From contig CAADRB010000033.1 of assembly GCA_900708905.1 (NCBI GenBank), forward strand, positions 413,174 through 477,173: 64,000 nt of DNA, written 5' to 3'. The stretch is from Hymenolepis diminuta. Taxonomy: Eukaryota; Platyhelminthes; Cestoda; Cyclophyllidea; Hymenolepididae. How positions within the stretch are numbered: the stretch's first letter is position 1; each line of letters starts with the position of its first letter. This document shows positions 39,001 through 54,000 of the stretch, piece after piece. The position numbers and the translations under genes were made by a program. The notes under the pieces are model-generated. The model worked only from the letters and a program-made list of their open reading frames with translations. It was not told the origin of the DNA and ran no database searches.

Positions 39001-42000
39001 TTAATCACGATATCAAGAAAAGCGGAACTCTTAGGTTTACATTCTTCTGTGATTTCAAAGCATCTAATATGAATAAGCTGCATTTATTCCGTTCCTTTGA
39101 ATGATTGAAAGTATATCATTTTTGTAAGTACAATCCGAATCCAAAGGTCAAATGAAGAGACATTTGATATTTTGACATTGCTCTCACCATACTACTGATC
39201 CCCTCTTCTTATTCATTTGTTGAATTTTCTACTAATCGATTTCAGTTGCTTGCCACTGTTAAAAATCAGGAAAAATTGTTATATTACTGTGAGCAATAAT
39301 ACTAATAATATTGACACTCAGCAAGACATTCTGAAATAATTCTTCCCAACTCCAATTAAGACCCTTGAAGAAATTCTCTCAAAACGACGAAATAATCTAA
39401 CGCTTCAGTGTTTGATATGTTAGACACAAACAAAAATCCGGTCGAGCAACAATTGAAGATTCAGGTTCATCTCCCTGTAATTCTATACATCCATTCTTGC
39501 TTTTCTGTTGATATTTACCATGTTATAACAACTTGTCATGGATAATAAAGAAATATAAATCGGACAAAATTGTAGCATAGAAAGCCGAAATAGGTTCTTG
39601 ATAGAAATCCGAATTCTTCTCTTTGGGAGGAAGTAAGGGAAACATAAAACACGAGTGAAAAGGTAGTTGTGTAGTTGCATGAAAACTTACTTTAACATTA
39701 TCAAGCTTGGAGGAAAAGAAGACAACTGGTCGGACATTGAGCATTGTCGTATCAAATAGGGTCGACGCCTAAAACATAACAAAAAATTTATAACCAACTC
39801 GATTTATCAATAACACTTCATATCTGCAAATTCAGAACTCTTCAGGATGCTTTGGGCAATTCCGAAGAATTCATACTCAACATCAATAAATTTCAAAAGA
39901 TATTTCATCAATTGATACGAAAACAGTACGTTCAGAGGAGAATTAAATGTTTCCAAGTTCTTGTCAGAAATTCCTACCTTGTTCCTTTTCTAACTAGCCT
40001 ATTTTAATTTGCCCATCCACAATAATATCTAATAAATATATGGTAAACATGCCTCCTTTTCTACATCGTTCTGTGTATTTTCATTCTACATATTCTAAAT
40101 TATTTAGCGATTTCTGCATTACTCAGTCACAACTTTAGTCTGATAGTTTCTGGAATAACATGTGCATGTCTAATCCAAATATAAATATTCTGCCAGCGTC
40201 TCTATTTTCCTCTTTTCTTCTGAAAGAGGGGGTCGTGAAACGGTGAAAGCATCCACTATTCCTTTGAATCTCAGCAACTGATCTCTACTCATTGAATTCC
40301 GCTGAAACCTACCACACGTTATCTAATAATTAGGATATGAAGTTTATTCACAAAGTCTTCCAAACTATACAGTATAACAGATAGTTTATGTTGGAAAAGT
40401 TGCAGGATTTCCGATAGACAATATTGTCGCAATAGAATCCGTATTAACCATTTTTTATAATTCCAAGGTAATACATTTGATTATAGGCATGACAAAGGCA
40501 ATACAATAACAAAAAAATAAATTAAACATGAGTAAATGGGTTAATTTATCATCAAAGTTTTTACGTAAACATTACAGAACATGAATGAGTACAAAGTAAG
40601 GTTCGTTCTGTAGTAGGAGATCCATTTCAGATAACAACATTCCGAACATCTTTAAGGCATTCGGGTTTCAATTAGTATCTAAGTTTGGAATTCAACCGAA
40701 TAAGACTTATCAAATAAAGTTTAAATGTGTTATAAAAGTAAGCCTTTTAGGTGCATTAGTGATATACAACACTTAAATTCAACAATAAGAACACCTTATT
40801 GATGTTCTAAGAAAGCAACAAATGGACATAGCATTACTAACCGCCGAGGTTGTTCATTCAATTAAAGCAGACCAATGAGTTTTGTACTCAGCTGCCATTC
40901 GGTCTCATTGAAGCATCAAAGAAACACTGCATAAAAAATTAAATGGCGATGCAGTGTATAGAATAATCATTTCACGGATCTATCAACGCTACTATTATCA
41001 TTACAAGACGTTCTTCTCGAACTTGAGCACAAATGCAAGAGACAAGTGTGAATTCATTAGCAGTCGTAGCGCAGATATATCAAACCAAACAGGTTAACTT
41101 AAAACGTTACCTTCATTGATAACTTTCGACTTATTTGTCAAATGGATGAAATGAAATAACAGAAAACTTAACTTGGATTTAACTCACAGCGTTATGTTGA
41201 AGTTTCATTTTCTCGAAGTAAGCAAACCAGATGTTGGTGTCCGGTTTGATTCCATTATTCACTGATTTGGCATGCAAGGCAATCTTTTCATCCGTGGTAG
41301 AGCTGCGATACAACACACCTCCCGACCTAAAACAGGTAAAAGGAAAAATTTTAATAAACTACTGAAATAGAAAATAAGTAATATATCAGTAGATTTTTAA
41401 AGGAGCAAGCGAAATAGCCCTTTCCTTCACAGTTAAGGAATAGAACTTTGTGGATGATTAAAACAATCACAAGAGCTAACATAAGCTTACACTGCAGACT
41501 GACTATCAAGATAAAGAAAAAGATTTTTAACAACCTCAAACGACCTCGAAATAAATTTAAAAAGAAACAAAAGTAAGCCTAGTGATCTTCTGAGCTTTGA
41601 GACATGATCTTACTGATTGTAAGGATGATATCTGTTAATATTTCGTCTGAAACAAAAATCGAGAAAAAATTTAGGCTTAATACTATTTAAAATAAAACAT
41701 TACGACAGGATGGAACTAACATACTATACGAAAAACTTACTTGAAATAGATAACGATTAAAATGAAACTATTCCATAAATACTTAAACGTCTCTATCTCT
41801 AAGTCTCCTAAGGCAGGATTGGCATGACGTACAAGGCAATTTATTATTTCAGAATCTCAAGTGTAAAAGAATAAGAGCGTGCGAGCAGAAGGAAAAAGTA
41901 GAGAATAAGTAAACGAACTCCAAATTTACCAAAGATTAGCTATAATTCTCTAGCACTGCACTGACAAATAAATGAGCTCTCAGATTGTGTCAGAGAAAAT

Positions 42001-45000
42001 GTGGAGGTTAAAATATTAATGTATTAAAGACAACAATGCCAAATTGAAATGAAAGACAGGCAAGGTGTGGATAGGGCCATGCCTCTGCAGTTGAGAGACG
42101 AAAAGTTCGACATACTTGAGATTAGATCAAATGTTATAGAAAAAACCCTCGAGAGGTTTTAAAGAAACAAAAATATAAAATAACTACTCTATCTAGGACA
42201 AATATATAATTGCCTAAATCTCGAGATACATGTAAGCTAATTAAACAAGAGGACTCACAGAAAAGCAATATTATGAAAGAATCTTAACCACGGAGGGATA
42301 ATAAGCCATCAAATTATATAAGTAGCAACGTGTCAGCAGAGGGAGTTTTCAAGATGATATTAACATTAAGCTAAGACAAAAATTGTTTACATAAATCCTT
42401 TAAGAGGAAGGTTAAGAGAAGTCGGAGGACCGATAATTGAATGAGAAGTTTAGGCGAATTTTATGCAATGTCATAAGTTGAAAAGTCTTTTTGAGAAAAA
42501 AAATTCAGCAAAGGCGATTAGACTTCTGCCGTGATTTGCTCATTCCCTGACTCAGATGATTAAAAACCAAAATAGACCAACACATTTTGTTGCTGTCTAG
42601 TTAGTTTATGAATTGCTCTTATGCACAATTATGATGTATTTATTGCAAATGATGAATAAAATATCATAAAGCATACTCAGTTGTAATGAAAAACACATAA
42701 ACTGTCGACTTTTGACAAACAAGACCAGTTTCTTTTACAATTTCATAAACTCTTTTAACAGGAGATCAAGACAAAAGGAAGGAGAAATTAGAATTAAAAA
42801 GGTGAAAAGGAAGACGGTTAAGATGTGACGCTCAGTATTACGTACTTGAGATTTGATCAAGTGTTTCCTTAACCATACAGCATGCCCTTGATACATCTAC
42901 TTGACACAAATTAAATACATCGGAGGCGGTTCTTAATCACCTCAACCATTAATTAATAATAGAGGTTTTATAACGAAATCTGAATGTCCTTGATAACAGC
43001 TAGTTGACAATTATTCTTAAATTCAGTGGTTATTAAGCGATCGCAAATTCAAAATGCATTCTATTTTAACATACTGTATTATACTCGCGGATCTATTCTT
43101 ATAAAAGAGTAGAAAAGAAAAAGGCAAATTGTTCTGGTGTAACAATCCTTTGTGTGATTGAAATATGGGAAAAGAAAAGGGGAAGAACTAGGTTGCCGCA
43201 AATATCGATAAGCATATTCACACATTCATATCTCCCCTAACTAGATCGGTCAAAAATCACGCCCAGAAGTTAATAAAAAAGCAATTCTAGTAATCACTGA
43301 ATGATAGCAACTGTCAATTGATAAAAAATTGAATGGAAATAGCTGCACCAATATTATTGTAAAGACGCTACAGCCTAGAAATTTTCGACATAGTACCGAG
43401 GAACTTGCCAAGTTTTATTAATTTAACTGCAAATAATACATAGAAAGGAAACAAAGACTATGGCGCGGCAGCTTGTATTAGGAGAGCAGAAAAGTATTAA
43501 AGGAGAAGACCATAAGGGTATAGGATACAATAGAGAGAAATTTACTAAACGGAACCAAGATCATTGGGAAAAGTTAATAAATAATGTAATAGAATAAATA
43601 AGAAAAAATTGTGAATTCTAAGTGCAGAATGGTGATTCAAGCAGATGTGACTATCCATAAAGATGACGATGAGTAGTCATTAAGCCTTGACAATGACCTT
43701 ACCCAGTAAATGGAAATGTAGAAGTGCGTGTACTAACGCACAATCTAAGAAAAATTCTCTGACAACCTATCATATTGCAGACACTAACTGCTCCTAAAAC
43801 TTCAACCAATATGGTTAGACTCACTTTGCTCTCTTAGCCGAAGCCATGATGAAGTTCGGATAGAAGGCTCCAGCAATAATAGCGCGGAATATGCGTACAT
43901 CATGGGAGTATATATTCACATCTGGATCGTCCATATCCTCTGACCTGATGTATCGGCGTTCATATAACAACTCCACAAAGTCCTGCATCAATCGAAGCAG
44001 ATCCTGTTTATAGAAAAAAAGGATACGCGAAAATGAAGGTGATTGTAAAAAAGATAGATTTGGCTATCAGACGACATATCTGCTGGTTGGAATGTATTCC
44101 TACTTATACTCTTCATTTCCCTGCCTCAGAAGACGAGAACACTTTTGACAGCAATATAGGATAGTGAAGATTGGTATCCACCTAACCTGACAGAGACTGC
44201 CAATTTTAAGTGGAAAATTGAGATTTCGTTAGGAAGCCGAACCATGCACTTTCCCTATTTCCAGTCTCGTAATCTGAACAGGTCCCACCGAGTTAACCGT
44301 TATCTAGATTAGTCATCATTGTCATTTGGATTATGTTGATTGGGTCGTGTATTCCCACTCACTCAAAGCCCGTCCTAGACTATGTATTGTGAGATCCAGG
44401 GCCCCAGTGCCTGGCCATATGATAAAACCCTTTTGAACCACTACGGCTCGAGTGTGATTGACTGACTTACTTTGTCTACAATAAAAAATACAACAGGATA
44501 TGAGCTAGTGGAGTTGTAATTCCCAATATGTTAAATATAAAATATTATAAAGCAACCAGCTTCAACAATCTTTCATTCTCATCTTACTTCTAACACCCCC
44601 GGTCCGGACGGATCGTTAGAACGAAGATTATCCATGTTTTAGTAATATAGGCGACAACGGTCAGCTCACGGTAAACATGACCTCCTTCCAATAAAAGAAC
44701 TAACCTGCATAGTATTGCAATTGAGGAAATTATCGCGACAAAAGTTCCAGCGGTCATTATGGCGAAGTTGCCTGAATTCCTAAAATGGAATATGAATGTT
44801 CCTCCATAACATTGTGGATAAATGCATACATTAATTAAAATAAGAAACGAATATCACTACTAATAGAGTATGGAGGAAATGTCCATTCTGTACGTTGGTA
44901 AGCGAACTGATTTAACTACCCTTGCCTTCTTGTAAATATACGTTATTGCCTATGTCAGAGAAAAGAGGATAACAAAGTACACGCTCTAAGATATGCGCCT

Positions 45001-48000
45001 TCCATTCATAGTTGTCACTTTTTAATTTACACTGCTTACTTCCATTAACCATTACTTAGAAGTTCCACATTTTATTTCTGTGTCTATTATTTGATTTTCT
45101 GCGATAAAAAATGAACATCTTCGATTTAAACCTGTGTTCTTAGTGTTTGGGATAAGTGACAAATAAGATGGAATAAATCCGGAAAAATGGGCCAACGACT
45201 AACCAAGACATATCTGGGCAGTTGAGAATTGTTAGAATACGTCGTTACAGAATTTGTATTACGAATAAGAATGACAATAGTAGATATCAAAAAGAAACCC
45301 CAAGTGAGAGAATCACTACGTGGTAGTGGTCATTGTAATATTTGCTCCAAACTATAACAACTACGCTTGCTGAGAAACACATTGTTATTCCTAAACACAT
45401 TAGAATATTAACTAACCTCCATTCTCATGGAGAAAATACGTTGAAATTTCTTCTGCAATTAAATGGGATGGTTAGCAAAATTATAACAACGTAAAAACTT
45501 AAATAAACGGAAAGATTACTCTTCAATTAAGCCAAGATTTTAAAGTTCCAAACAATTATACATTCAGGGATAAGAAGAAATCCCGAAACGACACTGAGAA
45601 CTGGAGTTAAGTTCTTTAGCAGTCACGTAGGAATATCTAAGCAAGTGAGCGAAATGTCGAACAAAAATTGAGGACAAGTAAAAAGTGGGTTCACCTCAGA
45701 CAATGTATAATTGGTTTAAGTATCACTGGCAATGTTTTTTTATGAGGGCTTTTAAGGGAAATAAATTGGAATAGGTAAATACTACTTAAATGCTTCATTT
45801 TGTAGGCTAATAAAGTGCCGGACAAATCTTCATTTAATTGAAGGACAATTTTGGTTAAAACCACATTTAACTAAACTGCAACTTAATATATTGAAATCCT
45901 AATCTAACGTTGCATATATATTCCTTATTCTGTTAAAAGTGAGGAAGAGCTTTACAGCAGACAAATGCGGGGTGTGATACAACACGTGATAAACGTTATT
46001 GAAAAAGGAAGGAAAGGAATAGCCATTGCAGCCAAGGTCAGAGAAGACACGTATGCCACTTAGACTAGCGAATAAAAGCTACTGCCTATCTTGACCGAAT
46101 TGTAATAGATTTAATATTTGTTATCACATATTTATCAACTCCAGTAGTGAATATTCAATAACATTTTCCTCAAACAGACTTAGGAGTTATTATCACTAAC
46201 AGAAAAACTCGCGTCAGTGGCGTAGTAGTAAAGTGAAATATTTCAACGACAAAGTCTCGAAATCGAAACACATCAGTGTACATTCAGCGAATAGTTGAAA
46301 CTGGTCAATATGCGATGAAGAAGACAAGTTTTTAATCCCAAAATCTCAAGGATGTTCCTCACAACTTACTTTCAACGAACTAGGGAAACATTACTTAATG
46401 CTCATTCACAAATGAGATATGCTGAGATTTTCATGACTCCTGTAAATGACAATATTATTCATTTTTTACCACAATAAAAATCACTTTAGCTCGTTAAGTA
46501 TGAAAAGTATTGTATGACCAGTCAGGGCTAAAAAATACATTCCTTGTGACAACTTTAAGGTACTCTCATCACCGAATTGGTTCTTCCGATCCTAGTTTTC
46601 AAGTTCAAGCAGCGTTTGAATTTTTATTTAGTCCATTACAACAGAATATCATTCTAAGATACGATTCGGATATAGCATACAAATACTTACCGGGAGGGGT
46701 AAGACAAACAAGGACATTTCGCTCTTGAAACGAAGACCTTGTGGTAAATTGTAGGGGCTAACAAGAACCGAGGTTACCAATTTAGGAGTTACTAAATTGT
46801 AGGAACTGATGAACCAAATCTTGATTGTAAGGTTAAGACTATAGCTAACAACAAAACCGGTTACAGAGCAGAACACCAAGAGCTAACTAAGCCAAAGTGT
46901 ATTGATCAAACCATAATGAGGAGTCAAGGGAGTAAGAGATGAGAGGGAAGGTTAGGAGCTAGTAAATGACAAGCGTAGGTCTATGCATGTATATTGTGTG
47001 TTTGATGATACAAAGAGTTTATATGAGTCGCTCGGGCAAGGGCGCGCGTGAAGATATGAATGCAATGCACTTTTAATGCAGTGGAACGGTTGTAGAATGG
47101 GGGAATCGATAAACGGATTTAGACAACAAATAGGGGGTTTTGAGTCATAGGACCATTAAGACATCACTACGGCTTCGTAGACAAAATACCGAAGTACTTC
47201 CATAGAGTATGCGAATAAGGAATACTTTTGAAAATGAATAGTCATCCTTTAGCTCCGTCATAACTCCAGTTGCGGTTAATGTCAATTTGCTTTTAAAAAC
47301 TAAATTCCTTGAAATTATTGACAGCGTTTAATTGGAACTTAGTTTTCAAAGCAGAGGAGTGAAAAATGCAGTAGATGTTGGTTTTAAAGAGCCAAGGTCT
47401 GAATTCATTTACATTTTCTCAATGTCATTCAATTTACTTTTATTCTTTTTCAATTCGTCCTACTAATATACAGCCGAAGGTCTATCCGCAAAAAAACCGA
47501 GCTGGTCCAATATGCCAAAATTTAAGCATTTTTCTTGTAATTATTTCAACCAAGCATAACCTAATCACAATTAAACCCTGTTCCAAGGCTCCAAGCTACC
47601 TCCAGAGAAATAAACCAGTATCAGAGAATTTCTCGATGCAAATTAGGCTCATCCGTTAGGAAAATGATAAGCAATTAAAAGCAAACTTCCATTAAAACAC
47701 CACTCCTAATTAGCAACATCTTGAAGAGTGATATAGAATGAAAAGTTAAAATAAAAATATCACCAAGAAAAACTCGTAAACACACAAGTTTCAGCAAATT
47801 CCCCCTGTAATAAACTAGTATTATACTGCCGAATCATAAGAATTTCATTAGCAACCGATTGATAATATAGGATGTTCATTATAAGAACGTTAAATACCAG
47901 TTTAGTTCTGAAAATTAACTAGATCTTAGCATTAGGTCACGGAATAAGAGAATAATGGTAATCTTGACATTTTGGCATACTTTTTGTACTTACAGAGAAG

Positions 48001-51000
48001 ACGCAGTTTGAGAAAATATTTTAACACGCGAAAATCAGAGAAAATATCATTTAGATATGTAATGACCTTATTCGCCATTTAGGATTAACTGATATCTCAA
48101 TTCGATAACCTATTTTCCTGTTTTCTACCTCACTCCGTTCTGCCTATGACTCAACTCTGTTCTCCTCTGGATAACTAGTGGTAAACCTTTACAGTTAACT
48201 ACTACGAAGTTGACGTCCACTTTTTGTTTTCTTTAAGTATGATTATTCAACCCCAATTTTTATCTTTCTTCTAACTTGTAATGGTAAATGTGCTATTAGC
48301 TTGAATGAATATTTCTACGACTTTAGATAATAATCCGAAGTCTTGTTCTAGCAGTTATGTGCTTAAAGACTCAAAAAACTAATAGCAAGGTAAGAAAACG
48401 AAAAAAATTCCAAAACGTTATTAATCATCACCAGAAAAATAATAAAGTAGGATTCTGAAATTTGATTAGAAACTGCACCTTCTTCGTAAAATTGATTGAA
48501 CTTAATCCCACTGGCTTAACAGCTTTTAATTCAAAAAATGGATCAGACAAAAATAAGAAGATCCAATATGCTAAAATGTAACGCATTTCTTCAAACTGCG
48601 TCATTCTGTTGATAGTTAGTCTTTCACAAGAACCTGTGTTATCTCAAGAGAGATCAGAATAGAGATTCTCAGTAAAATGGAAATTCAAAAGATATACATT
48701 TTCAGGAATTTAACGGAAGCTTCTTACATAATCCTCTATGGTGACCATAACCACAAGAACAGTTTTCGAAACAAGTTCAGTGAAAAGCGGGAAGACAATA
48801 CTTCAGTAAAATAATGACAAACAATAGCCCAGAAACTCACCCGTAACGCTGAATAGAACGCCCAATGATCACTCTGAGAGTCTTCAGCAAACTCCCTGCG
48901 TTTTGCATCCGCGACAGCCTCCTGGCCCAGCGGTACTTCAAAGGGATCTTTGAAGGCCAAACACGCCGCAACCGCAAGCGCAGGTTGGAGACAGCAAAAC
49001 AATGCGCCTAGAATGAGGAGTTTGGCGCACTGTGGATCAAGTGGGAAGTTTGCCAAGTGATGCCCTAGCGGGGTGAGTACATCATTGTCTTCTTCTACAG
49101 CGCTGTCAGCAGATTCTGCTGCAACTGCTGCTTTTCCAGATTCAATGGCGCTGGCCATGACGCGCTCCCGTTGACGCTTGGACATGCGGGAAAGTTGTGC
49201 GACTGGAATTGAAGAGGAGGATGAGGGGCCAGAGTAAGGTTGGGCTGCTGGTGGTAGGGGTTTGAGGGCCTGAATGTCTCGAAGGAAATGGAGAGTTCGA
49301 AGAATAGTCTCAAGGTCGGGTGGGTCAAGGCAACCCGAGAGGAAAGTGGTCACAGGTCCCAACTTAAGGGCCTGAATTTAAGGAAAGAGAAAAGGACGGT
49401 TAATGTGCGCCAGATGAACTGTACTTGCATCAGATCATGATAATCATAGTATATAAAGCTAAATAATCATTTTAAGCAAGCCAATTCGATGGATTCAAGG
49501 TGTAAGTACTTGTATCTTGAGTGAGGGTCCTGATTCGCTTTCCAAATGATATATTCGAGTTCTATTCTTCACTTGATTATAGTGAAGATCATCGTAACCG
49601 GAAATGGCCACCTTCCGAACGCAAAGTTAATAAATGTGTCGTAAGAGAGAGGATGCTATTTTCTTTTACAAAAAAAATAATTTATAATAGCAGACGTCGT
49701 TATGCAACAGAATTTGAGTGTTGGTCATACTCCCCTTGACTTAGTACTTGGAAGTAATTTCATAAACCAAGACTCATAAGTATCTCGTAATCACTAACAA
49801 ACAGCATAATTCAGATGCATGATTTGTTTGAAATCAGAAAACATTAAATCGAAAACAAAAGTTTGAATTTTAAACTAAAATAAAAACAGATATAGGAAGG
49901 TTAAAATTTTTGAATATTAAGTACTGCATTGCAAAATATAACCTGGAGTGTATCTTAATGTATACTGTCATCTGAGCAGTTAGTTGACAATTTTAATTAC
50001 TGCAAGTTGAACTGATGGATATGAAACACATTTTAAAACTCTGTCACTGGTGTATACTAATACTTTCAAAATATATCTAAACACGAAGCATGATTAAGAT
50101 CGTGACCTATAAAAAGCTAAATAACATCAAATCATTAAAAAGCTGTTTCTCTTTTATAACTTCCTTTAACCTATTATCTCTTATAATCAGCTAAATCCGA
50201 ACACATGGTCATCTACGTTATTCGTTAAAAATGGGACAGTTATGAAAAAATATGATGCCTAGATTTTACAATAGAAAAGATACAGAAGGATAATGTATTC
50301 TAGGTGTGAGGTAATGTACCCCAGTTCATTTTATGACGGTTTATTTCAAAAAAACTGTAGTTCAGAGAAAATCTTCAAAAGGACAAGTGTCTAACAACTT
50401 CATAAGATCACACGAAAGGCTACAACATAAAGATATTAAACAGGTATAAGTAATGAATGGTCTGCGGCACAATAAAAATTGTTAGAGTTAATGCGTACGA
50501 ATCTAGCCAAAAAAATCTGAGTGAGCTTCGACTCTGTTCTATTACATTTTCCCGATATATGTAATGAAACAATACTTTAGAAAACAAAAAACGTACCTTA
50601 ATTCGCAGGATGACATCTTCAAGACGCATTCGAGTGATTTCTGGAGGAAGAAAATCCAGCATGACCTTGTTGTAAGAGAAACTGGGGAAAAGATGGAAGC
50701 ACTTTCCTTCTCGAACTCTGAAAATAAGAAGTAAAGAAAGTTTAAGCAAGATGGCTTAATCAACTTTTATCCTAATATCCACATTAATAATTTTCATTAT
50801 TAAGAAAAAGCTTAACAGTCGAAATTGCCTTCTTAAATCTCCAGAACAATGTTTACTTGAAAGTTAAGATGTTAAGAGTATGCAACAAAACTAAAAGGCC
50901 AATTGTGATATTTGGCATTTGAGAAAATTTCAAAGATAGTTAAATCACAAAAAAATCATCATTAAACACGGCTACCTGATGAAAGTCAGGGTAATATCTT

Positions 51001-54000
51001 TAGATCGGGTATTCTGATTTGTCTACCAGATCAAAGACTATTATTACTCCGCTACACCAGAAATACAATTGATCTCTAAGCCACCAATACTCATTAGCTT
51101 GAAACAATCTGCTACCATTCAATTTTTGAATTTGAAGCTCATGCATGTGAAAATTCATGAAAACCTTCCATTATAAGATTTTTACCGAATGAACTAGATA
51201 CAGATAATGTCACAACGAAGGATATTAACAGAAGCAGCTAAAATTATGAAAAGTTTCAAGATTTCATTAGTAAAACTCTCAACACACACAAGTTGGCTGT
51301 GTTTAGCTTTGGTAAATAAAGCACAGAGCATTCGTTCACCGACAACAGCAATGGGAGTAAAATAATGGATGTTTGTTGGCACAAATAAATCACCATACAA
51401 TTGTGACCTCTGTCAATAATAATTCAAGCTGCACTTTTCTATCAAGGCACATTAAAATTAAACAATAACCGAAAGCAAAATTTAAAGATTTTCCTTCGAA
51501 GAAAAAAAATATTCTAATTTTGCGCTCTTTTGTACTTCATTTAGGCTATAGATATTGTAAGCCACCAAGCACGTTGCTACAGAATTTCAGAAGTAGGCTA
51601 AAAAAGTAACCTCGCAAGTCAGTATGAAAATAAACCAACCAACTAGATCAATATGAGAAAAAATGGTTAATGAGAAGTTAGCAAGCCGAGATATACTCAT
51701 CTTCAGGTTTCATTATGTGAGGGGGTAGTGACCACTGTAGCAAGATGGCCACTTTCTCTGTCCTTAGTACCCTTTAATTATTCTTGGTCTATCATTCAGT
51801 CTCATATAGACATTTCATGCTCTTTTAATCTATACTGCCTTACCCATAGGATTTTTCCAAATAAAAAATCATCTAAACTATGCTCCTCTAAGCTCCTTAA
51901 AGTAAAGCATTTACTAACGTTCACATCGGGCAAAGTAGAAGCAACTTAGAGCGCTTCTAATGAGGAACTCACTGTTTGCCACTCTTCTGTTTGGTCAGTA
52001 TTAACAATTGATCAATTCATTTCATGAATGACTATCGAATCCGTGATCTCTTACTTGATATACTCGGAAATCGATCACTGCTACATCACAACCATACTCA
52101 AGTTTATGACCCTCCCTTTTACTACAAAAAAGAGTCGTATACAATAACAATATTCTTGCCGAATCTAAGTTAACAGTCATGATTTCCTAAAGCCAAATAA
52201 ATCACAAGCACTCCGCAGCAACTGCTCATTAATCATGAACAGAAATTTCCAGGTACGCGGAAATAACCGGAATGAACAGAAAGGAAAAGAGGGAAAGAAA
52301 TTGGATGTAATTAATAAAATGAAAAGTTATCTGACACGTATTCCCCTGCAATGCAAAGAAAATTTACATGGCATAGAAGGATTTCATAAGAAGCAATTTA
52401 TCAGGGAAAACTAAACTTCAGGTACTTACTACGGTGCATTAACAAGTAACTCGTACATTCTCTACCATCAGTTTTCTCTTTGTTTATTCTCTGTCCATTT
52501 CACCTCTCACTTTATAAACTATCCCTCTTCCGCTTATTCTCTCAATAATTATCACAGAAAGTTTTCTATATTCTATGTAGGTTTAACGAATAGTTGGCTG
52601 TTTCCAATAAAACGAGTTCGATAAAGAGTAGGCGTATTCTCACAGTCTTATTGCAAGGAGAGGCTCTAGCATGAAAAAAACCATAGAACAGAGCAAATGT
52701 GGCAACTGTCACCATACCCAGCGTTACGAACCACGCGACCATAAAACTGAAAGTAGACTATCTACACTAGGGAAAAACAGAGAGAAGGCGTTAGTCATGG
52801 GAATAGTAAAGCAAAACTGACTGATAATGTGGAAAATTCGACAAACAGAACGAAGTGAAAAAGGGAGAAAACTGGACTAAATCGAAATGCAACTGTGAGT
52901 ACACCCCAAGTTCACGAATGTCTTCACCCCAGTAAATAAGACATCATGGAATAGAAAATACCTTAGACATGTCATTGAGGACAATCCAAATCTCTTGGAC
53001 GAACATATCACATGTGTCGAGTCGATGGTCTAAAGCTAGACACTGTGGCGTGGGGTTTTAGTAAATGGAATTCAAATAGTTTATACGCAGAATCTAGAGT
53101 ATATATCTACAGAAATATACTACAGAAACAGAAGGTTGACATAGTTGGAAATACGACTCATAAAATACACAATTATTTCTAATTGCGCAAACCGAAGTGA
53201 AGCGATAATTTTCAGTGTGTCGCTGACGGATTGATCGTCTAAACAGATAGAGGAAATCTATTTTATTACCTCTATTTAACATGCCTGCACATTACATTTA
53301 TGATTGGTAAGTTATCTCCTACTATTCTTAAGTAATCGCAAAAGAACAACGTAGCAATGCAGCGCTTCGTACAAACTATGAATAATTGAAGGAAAGCAAA
53401 TGCGTCTCTACCACTGTAGTGACGATAAGAGCAAATGAGATTCTATTAAGATATTTGCATATGTCGATCAAGGAGAACTAATAAAATGTAAACATGAAAT
53501 AAAGCACACAGCCAATAAATCAAGAAAACCAACACTTCAATTAAATTGAATTGCACGATAATTAAGGAATAAAGACGAGTGAGTTCTTTGACGCCAGTCG
53601 AAAAAGTACCGCCACACAATCTGTGAGCAAATCAATTATCCCCGCTGGAAAGGAGTAGTTTACTCAAAATACTCTGAATCGAGTCAAAAATTTAGGCATG
53701 GCCAACGCATTTATGCGGCAAGACCCCACGGGAGAGGTTCTTTAGTGTTGGCACTAAAATATCTCCTGAATAAAATTTCATCAGAAGCAGCGTTCACAGC
53801 ACCTGGCTCTTATGAAATCCGAATTCCATCACCACTCTTGTTGACCAGACTCACGATGTAGATAGAAAAGGAGTTGCTTACAGATAGCTCAACCTTGGAC
53901 ATAATAATGCTAGCGAATCATTAATTAAGAAGAGGAAAAAATGCTTGTCTGCACTCGCAGGTGCAAATCAACAAGTACGTTCGGTTGAGCAATATTCGAT

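Larger units (their letters stand above)
44780..48840 (-). other. 4.1 kb helicase intron with repeats
   Basis: Donor CGG|GTGAGT, acceptor TTTTAG. It contains a tRNA-like sequence (46211-46278) and the second 0.4 kb repeat copy (46740-47225). No coding ORF is supported. Confidence 0.75.

Noticed and set aside
49095..49328. 77-codon minus-strand ORF in the large helicase exon
   Set aside because: Out-of-frame shadow of the exon whose correct frame carries the conserved HA2 sequence.
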